The translations under genes were made by a program, and so were the position numbers. The notes beneath the pieces were generated by a model. The model saw only the letters and a program-made list of their open reading frames with translations. It made no database searches and was not told the origin of the DNA. A DNA stretch of 64,000 nucleotides from Prosapia bicincta (Eukaryota; Arthropoda; Insecta; Hemiptera; Cercopidae). Below, one piece after another: positions 58,901 to 64,000 of the stretch (the first letter of the stretch is position 1; the number at the start of each line of letters is the position of its first letter). The DNA lies in NCBI GenBank assembly GCA_036971475.1, contig JBAIZL010000005.1, positions 173,438,386 through 173,502,385 on the forward strand, given 5' to 3'.

Positions 58901-61751
58901 TAGAGGACATAAAGACAGTCCTTATGAAAACATTGGAATGCAGAAAGAACGTATTTAGGAAAACAATGTTATGATAATATTAGAATCGTAAATAATGAAA
59001 TATGACTCAGAGACTTGATATAACGAAAATGGTGCAAATATCTTCTAATAAATTAAAATACTTGGGAACTCCAAATTGGGCTCTAAAGTTAATTAGATAG
59101 GAACATGCTCTATGACAAAGGCAATTAATAGTCAATATTGTGATACTCAAATAATACATATTTTTTATGTAAAACTAATTCAGAAATAAATAAATGTACA
59201 TTTATTAACTATGATAATCAGTACACAATATCAAGAGCACAGTGGTACAATATATTACAATAAAAATATTGAAAAGAACCCCAATACCACAAAAATAATC
59301 AAAAATAACAAATAAGACAAGTTACTTAAGATTAAACCCTTATGTACATTTCGATGACCATGTCATCATCATCAGAGGGTCTAGTTACAAAACACAATCT
59401 AGCACACAAGAAGTTACAAACTAGAATGATCACTCTAGAAGGATCATTCTAGTTTGTAACTTCTTGTGTGCTAGATTGTGTTTTGTAACTAGACCCTCTG
59501 ATGATGATGACATGGTCATCGAAATGTACATAAGGGTTTAATCTTAAGTAACTTGTCTTATTTGTTATTTTTGATTATTTTTGTGGTATTGGGGTTCTTT
59601 TCAATATTTTTATTGTAATATGATAATCAGATAAAAATAATTACTTAATGACTCATACAATGATGAAGTAAAATAAATTATTGGCAAAGTTACCTGATGC
59701 AAACTCTGCATTTATATCAGAATAGAAATAGAGGCAAGCTTCTTTGAGAATACAAAATCTTCGTTTCCAGGCCTTACCACGGTGATATGCCAATGTACAG
59801 AGTGTGCCAGCACAGTCAGGTTGAGGGATTTTTGTGGGAGGTATTTTCAAGCACCGTTCATCCAACCATGGTTCAGTCTAATAGGGGAACATTAAAATTA
59901 GAAAAAAGCTACACAATTAATATTTTAACATAATCTTGATGTTAACATTAGTAGCCTCATCGAATAAATTTACTTGACATTTGAAATAGCGAAAATTAAA
60001 ATAACTGGAAAAATTAAAGGGAAACACAAAAAACAGAAAAATCAATATTTACTGAAAATTAAAATGTAATACGAAATTCGTAAAGCTTAAATTAGTCTGC
60101 ATTGTGTAACTAAATTATTAAAATGCTTGCCCCATTACTTTAAAAGTTTTAAAATTATATAACTGTGATTTTATCACTGCTTTCTTACAATCTAAAAAGT
60201 TAAATAACAATAATGTGTTTTGTTTAACCTCTGGTAGTGATAGTAAGTAACTAGCTTAGTGGCATGAAACCAGCTGATTGTTATGCATGAAACACTATTT
60301 AACAGGTCCATTATTATAAATGTTGCACAACAAATCATTTGCAGTTGAGTTACATGCTTATCAATAGTGTAGAAAATTTAAAGATGACTGAGCTGATATT
60401 TATAATAAAACTGGATAAGGATGAATGTTTTTAGAATGTTTATAATAAAATTGGAAAAGGTTCTGTCACAAATGAAAACTTTTGTTAGTAAGTTAACAAT
60501 GTTGTTCACAAGTTTATGATTAATGTCTGCATTCCTATGACATCTAAAAGTCTTCTCTCTACATAAATGTAATTAAAGAAACATCTGTTCTGACACACCC
60601 TTTGTCTTTTTTGTCTGATTAGCATAAAACATGAGATGAAATATTAAAACTTACAGTTTTTGTATTGTACATCTTGAGATTTTTTAAAATTACATCCAAG
60701 TAGTTTTTAATTATTTGTTCAAATATGGTATTTGATTGTGAGTGTGTTTTGTCATGTAGAATGTATTGCAGGTGGTTTTTGTGGAGCTTGTATATCTCTT
60801 AGTTTTCTGTTGCCTTCAGTGTGTTGATTTTTTTAATCTAACAACAGACTTTTAGATTATTCTCTATATTGGTGTATGTGTGTAGTGTGTTTTGTATGTG
60901 AATGGTGAATTTTGATTTGGGTTATGTGTCTTTTATGTCTTTTACCTATTCCTTGTATTATGTGGTAGAGTTTCTTCCTGTTTGGCCTATGTAGAAGATA
61001 GGGTAGCTGTTACATATAATCTTGTATACTCCTGCCCTGTCATGTTTGTTCTGGAGTGTTTTTGTACTGTGTAGGTGTTTTTAGGCATATATTTCAAGAA
61101 GCCTGAATGAGTATAGCAGGTTATCAAAATTTTGCCAAGTTTTTAACAAGTGATACTTGCCTCACGTAACAACTGCATTTTTATTCAACAAAAGATTTTT
61201 ATAAGTTTACAATTCACCATACACAATTTAGATGAAAAATAGAATTAAAAGATTTAAAAAAAATATAACTAAATTTCACTTTTGATATTCTGCTAAAATG
61301 CTAAATTAACTACTTAAAACTCAGATATGTTAAACTGAAGTATAAAAACAAACTATTTATGAGGCAACATAACATTTTAACATAAATTTTAACAATATAA
61401 CATTTTAGAGTACATAGGGGGATTATTACAGTCTAATAGAGCCAGTAGATGAGTTATGCATAAATGTGTTAGGAAATTTAGTTTTATTTTTCATCTGGGA
61501 AGTTATGAACAATATAAACCGTTCTCAAGAGTTATATAGAAAGTAAAACCAAATTTATTGGACATTACCATTGGTTTTGTTGCTTGTGTCAGAGCAGTAA
61601 TCCATTGATCTGCTTTTTCTGCAGAGCTTGAAGCTAAGTGTAAACTAGCAGCTCCTTTTTTACTAAGACGAAAACTGTGTGGGCAACCAGAATCTGGTGT
61701 CCGATTCACTATATAATCATCTAAGTGTAGAGCTCCTACTGGTTGTGTCTC
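55937..61751 (-). CDS. PH-domain host gene, 3' four exons (gene extends beyond the window)
   Basis: Four minus-strand exons (61751-61569, 59877-59694, 58302-58167, 55988-55937) sum to 555 nt, join in phase with GT-AG sites and end at TGA: 184 residues. The first exon ends one PH domain; the next three make a second, complete-looking one. PH domains bind phosphoinositides or proteins at membranes, so a signalling or cytoskeletal adaptor is likely. The family was not identified; tandem PH adaptors such as the CNK/IPCEF type are only loosely similar. Upstream exons lie to the right, at least partly beyond 64000. Introns carry mariner, PLE and palindromic elements. This is the only confident non-transposon gene here. 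Confidence 0.85.
56766..57848 (-). mobile_element. mariner transposon, 1.08 kb, internally deleted
   Basis: The ends read inward CGAGGTGTGGCTAGAAAAAA and CGAGGTGAGGCTAGAAAAAA, flanked by TA (56764-56765, 57849-57850). A minus-strand transposase remnant lies at 57619-56825. It sits in the last intron of the PH gene. About 230 bp between the right TIR and the first transposase codon lack the HTH-coding DNA. Confidence 0.92.
56825..57619 (-). pseudogene. mariner transposase (DD34D), N-terminus missing, frameshifted
   Basis: Order on the minus strand: [35 protein letters not shown] (Asp 1), then a frame change to [33 protein letters not shown] in a third frame (Asp 2), and [20 protein letters not shown] (Asp 3, with 34-residue spacing typical of mariner), ending [12 protein letters not shown]. 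Mariner transposases are about 345 residues; here roughly the first 110, containing both HTH motifs, are missing, and at least two frameshifts and a stop occur. Confidence 0.9.
57851..58166. other. Intron sequence of the PH gene, nothing recognised
   Basis: AT-rich intron between mariner and exon 58167-58302. Confidence 0.6.
58167..58302 (-). CDS. PH gene exon: middle of PH domain 2
   Basis: 136 nt between TTGTTTTAG and GTAACT. Completes a Gly codon with the previous exon, then [44 protein letters not shown], and two bases of an Arg codon. Confidence 0.88.
58303..59251. other. Intron sequence of the PH gene
   Basis: AT-rich. A fragment near 58590-58625 (GTCTTCCTCATTAAAG...AAGTGCTACTATAAGG) resembles the E-family repeat tail; otherwise nothing. 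Confidence 0.5.
59335..59381 (-). ncRNA. Hammerhead ribozyme motif, left arm (A family)
   Basis: Exact mirror of the motif at 59492-59538. Confidence 0.65.
59492..59538 (+). ncRNA. Hammerhead ribozyme motif, right arm (A family), canonical
   Basis: Stem I GACCCU/AGGGUU (59492-59497/59533-59538, five Watson-Crick pairs plus G-U), box CUGAUGA (59498-59504), unpaired U, stem II GAUGAC/GUCAUC with loop AUG, GAAA (59521-59524), stem III UG/CA with loop UA closed by A15.1-U16.1, A59532 at the cleavage position. All invariant core bases are present. Confidence 0.72.
59694..59877 (-). CDS. PH gene exon: start of PH domain 2
   Basis: 184 nt between CCCTATTAG and GTAACT. Reads [40 protein letters not shown] and [20 protein letters not shown]. 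The pattern G-L-x(8)-K-x-W-K-R-R-F-x-x-L-x(4)-L-x-Y-Y-like (here FYS) is the N-terminal beta-sheet of a PH domain; the Lys/Arg in KAWKRR would face phosphoinositide. Confidence 0.88.
59878..60680. other. Intron sequence of the PH gene, nothing recognised
   Basis: AT-rich; no element signature. Confidence 0.55.
60690..61100 (-). mobile_element. PLE GIY-YIG fragment in PH gene intron
   Basis: Minus strand gives [20 protein letters not shown], then GRNSTT and a decayed tail. GVY...YIG is intact; the second Cys of the usual CX2C is Tyr. The plus strand is T/G-rich, as in the other minus-strand PLEs. Confidence 0.72.
61569..61751 (-). CDS. PH gene exon: C-terminal half of PH domain 1
   Basis: 183 nt (61 codons, phase 0) between acceptor TGATTGTTACAG and donor GTAATG. 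Reads [40 protein letters not shown] and [19 protein letters not shown]. The Trp in ADQWITAL is the invariant Trp of the PH C-terminal helix. The first half of this PH domain must be in an upstream exon. Confidence 0.85.
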
Positions 61752-62586
61752 CTGTAACAATCAGATGATAAAAGAAACCGAATTAAGCACACATTTCTTA
61801 TAACTTTTGCCTTTTCATATTGTTGTATTTGTTTAGTTTTAAACAAGAGGTTGGTAAGTTATACACTTTACTGCCCACCACAATACAGTAAATTTACAAT
61901 TTTATAATTATTATATTTATTTATCATTATGTTTTTACAATGTAGGAAAATGAATTAAAAATTATGTTACTTGAAAGAGTAAATTTAAATATTTAATCAA
62001 TCGTACTTGTGCAAATATCTTAAAATATAAATGCTTGACTAAAATCCTTGATTTGATGCTATTTTACAGAAGAAATTTTCTGTTTTAATTTAGTTCCTTT
62101 GTTTTCAACATAGTCACATAATATATCAAGCATACTCAAACACAATCATATCAAGAGTAGTCTATCTCACAGAGCTGACTAGAGAAATGCGCATGGTGGA
62201 AAGTACCGCAGAAATTACCGTTTAAGTACCTACTAAATTTAATCATTGATTTTAAAACAGTATTAAAATTAAACTATATAATAATTGATTATTACAATTA
62301 AAAATACAAGATTGTAATACAAGGATAACAATAATTAATTATCAAAGTTATAGGTTATAAGACTAACTTTACATAGGGTTTAAGTTTTTATATCAACTTT
62401 TAATTCTTACACTAGCGGAGTTGAGCGCATTACTATTATAATCCATTTTGGTAAGTTTTGTTTCTTTAAATATTCTAATAATTTTTATAGGTTAATAAAG
62501 CATATGATACAGAATTTTGGTGGACAATGTTTCAAACTATAATTAAAAATCAATATACAAAAATTTAAAGTTAAGCTTATTTTTGA
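61752..62586. other. Intron sequence upstream of the PH exon, nothing recognised
   Basis: AT-rich; no exon or element signature seen. Confidence 0.5.
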
Positions 62587-62738
62587 CATTTGTTGATTCC
62601 ATCTTCGCGTGAGCTACTAGTAATCACTTAAAACTTTTTAAAAAAATGTTTTAACTTGCCTATAGTAGCACTTACTTTTTTTGTGTTGAGGACGGCCGTT
62701 TCGGGAGATGTGTCCCTTTGTCAACTCAGACCGTAACT
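62587..62738 (-). mobile_element. PLE-terminal repeat (E family), copy 4, attached to a PLE ORF
   Basis: Full unit on the minus strand, beginning 20 bp after the stop of the PLE ORF (62759-62761). Hammerhead-like motif at 62687-62728 with box UUGACAA. This copy anchors the E family as a PLE 3' end. Confidence 0.88.
62687..62728 (-). ncRNA. Hammerhead-like fold, variant UUGACAA box (E family, copy 4)
   Basis: Same stems and bases as at 44939-44980: UGAG/CUCA, UUGACAA, GGGA/UCCC, GAAA, A15.1-U16.1, C at the cleavage position. Confidence 0.55.
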
Positions 62739-62758
62739 GATCTCAAGGTTTACGTAGG

Positions 62759-63563
62759 TTAGGGTGGGGGTGGGATATTTTGGTGGTGTGGGTGTATTTT
62801 GTGTGTATTAGGAGTTATGATGTCAAAAAGTGCGTGTGAGTTGTAATGTAATTGTGTATTGAGTATGTGTGTAGGGTGTAGTTTGAAGTGCCTATATATT
62901 TCGTATTGTTCGGTTGTGTAGCGTTGGTTATTTCTGTGTTGTTTATGAAGAATTTGTAAGTTAGATGTTATGTCTGTGTAGTCGTGTTTTGTGGAGTTGA
63001 GATGATCGGCGAAGTTTGATTGGTAGTTACTGTTTTTTTAGTGCTTTTATATGTTCTTGGTAACGTGTGTGAAATGACCTCCCTGTCTGGCCTATGTAAA
63101 AACTGGGGCATGAACTGCAAGTTAGTTTGTAAACTCCAGTGGTGTTGTAAATGTCGTTGATTTTGCTGTTGGGTTTAAATTGTTTGTTGAGAGTGTTGTG
63201 TGTGGAGTAAGCTATTTTGTAGTTGTATTTTCGTAATGTGTTGGTTAGATTGTGGGTTTTGGATGATCTGTAAGGTATTGATAAGTATTTTATGGGATTG
63301 TCATCTTGTGTGTTTGTATTTGGGTTATTATGTTTATTTTTTAGGCGGTTGTATAATTTGTCTATCATTGTTGGGTTGTATCCGTTTGTTTGTGCTATAT
63401 ATTTTATGGTGTTTAACTCCTGGTAGTGTTCATCTTTGTCTAGTGGTGTTTTAAGGAGGCGGTATATCATGGTATTGTAAGCAGCTAGTTTGTGTTGGTG
63501 TGGGTGGTTTGAGGAACTGTGTATGGTCGTATTAGTGCTGGTGGGTTTTCGGTATATGTTGAC
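62759..63563 (-). pseudogene. PLE ORF: RT C-terminal part and GIY-YIG endonuclease
   Basis: Starts mid-protein at NIYRKPTSTNTTIHSSSNHP (RT motif after the palm), connector HKLAAYNTMIYRLLKTPL and IAQTNGYNPTMIDKLYNRL, then TTGVYKLTCSSCPSFYIGQ and TGRSFHTRYQEHIKALKK. A slip in an A run near 63030 (T run on plus) shifts the frame. It then continues SNFADHLNSTKHDYTDITSN and YTTEQYEIYRHFKLHPTHIL to TAA at 62759-62761. The GIY-YIG domain, including the CX2C pair, is well preserved, so this is a recent copy apart from the slip and the truncated start. Confidence 0.88.
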
Positions 63564-64000
63564 GAAATCATCCACCTCACAAGATTAATCACTTCTCAAA
63601 ATTATTTCACCTACAATAACAGATACTACAGCCAGAAAGATGGACTACCTATGGGCTCCCCCATAGCAAGCATCTTAGCAGAAATATTCATACACCACAT
63701 CGAACAAAACCACATTTTACACAACAACAAATACTCAGATAACATAATTTACTGGTACAGATACGTCGACGACATCATAACATTATATAAAGGCAACACA
63801 CGCAGAGCACACATATTTCTAAAACACCTAAATTCCATACACCCTAAACTAACATACACCATCGAAACAGAACAACAAAACTCCCTTAACTTCTTAGACC
63901 TCACAATTAAACGAACAGACAAACAAACACATAAATTCAACATATACCGAAAACCCACCAGCACTAATACGACCATACACAGTTCCTCAAACCACCCACA
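63558..64000 (+). CDS. PLE reverse transcriptase, partial, open to the window end
   Basis: Uninterrupted plus-strand frame from 63558: VDEIIHLTRLITSQNYFTYN, NNRYYSQKDGLPMGSPIASI (motif B), LAEIFIHHIEQN, WYRYVDDIITLY (motif C), HPKLTYTIETEQQNSLNFLD and FNIYRKPTSTNTTIHSSSNH. No stop in 147 codons. Motif A and everything before it are missing, and the end lies outside the window. It is joined head to head with the minus-strand copy, which begins at the homologous NIYRKP segment; both are the same family and very similar. Confidence 0.88.

Larger units (their letters stand above)
59252..59621. mobile_element. Near-perfect 180-bp-arm palindrome carrying a hammerhead motif in each arm
   Basis: Arms 59252-59431 and 59442-59621 are identical by inspection, separated by the 10-bp spacer ACTCTAGAAG. 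No ORF. Each arm, read outward, contains a hammerhead ribozyme motif. It lies in an intron of the PH gene. Probably a recent non-autonomous retroelement or head-to-head terminal repeat dimer. Confidence 0.85.

Noticed and set aside
63200..63454. Cys/Leu-rich 84-codon plus-strand frame
   Set aside because: Antisense shadow of the PLE GIY-YIG coding region.
63749..63976. 75-codon minus-strand frame
   Set aside because: Antisense shadow of the open PLE RT frame.

Overview
This is AT-rich nuclear DNA from an animal, most likely an arthropod and probably an insect. The evidence is indirect: spliced, intron-rich coding fragments; AT-rich spacers with (TA)n microsatellites; and a dense mix of Penelope-like elements (PLEs), APE-type non-LTR retrotransposons, and Tigger/pogo, mariner and piggyBac-like DNA transposons. 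No species can be named. There are no operons, ribosome binding sites or CRISPR arrays, and no RNA gene of the host was recognised.

Layout. 1-2524: 3' part of a decayed RNase H-bearing non-LTR element. 2.8-10 kb: a 150-bp tandem repeat, a TTAA-flanked MITE, a PLE with one inverted terminal arm (5534-7667), PLE-end hairpins, and a second TTAA MITE enclosing an 18-bp minisatellite. 10.2-16.6 kb: a PLE fragment, a 41-bp minisatellite and a rearranged endonuclease/RT retroelement on the minus strand. 16.6-24.3 kb: mostly unannotatable AT-rich DNA, one unknown ORF and a 1.06-kb TTAA MITE. 24.3-26.4 kb: PLE and Tigger fragments. 26741-31130: a 4.4-kb Tigger/pogo element with a nearly complete but broken transposase, a GC-rich 5' block and an intron-like insertion. 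31.5-43.5 kb: a hammerhead-ribozyme motif, a candidate exon pair, two TA-flanked DNA elements, decayed retroelements and a tRNA-derived SINE. 44.9-48.9 kb: copies of a PLE-terminal repeat and a TTAA-flanked piggyBac-like element. 50.9-53.5 kb: a Tigger element and a minus-strand PLE. 55.9-61.8 kb: the only clear host gene, four minus-strand exons encoding PH-domain sequence and ending in a stop. Its introns hold a mariner, a near-perfect 370-bp palindrome and a PLE fragment. 62.6-64.0 kb: two PLE copies fused head to head, one running off the window.

The most interesting signal is a set of hammerhead-ribozyme-like folds at PLE ends and in palindromic elements. Three families have a canonical CUGANGA box (31536-31576, 52096-52143, 59335-59538). 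Two other families, with three and four copies, keep stems I-III, GAAA, the A15.1-U16.1 pair and H17=C but read UYGACAA in place of CUGANGA. That changes the conserved C3-G8 tertiary pair to U3-A8, a covarying substitution seen in two otherwise unrelated sequences. This is read by eye from the sequence; cleavage is not demonstrated.
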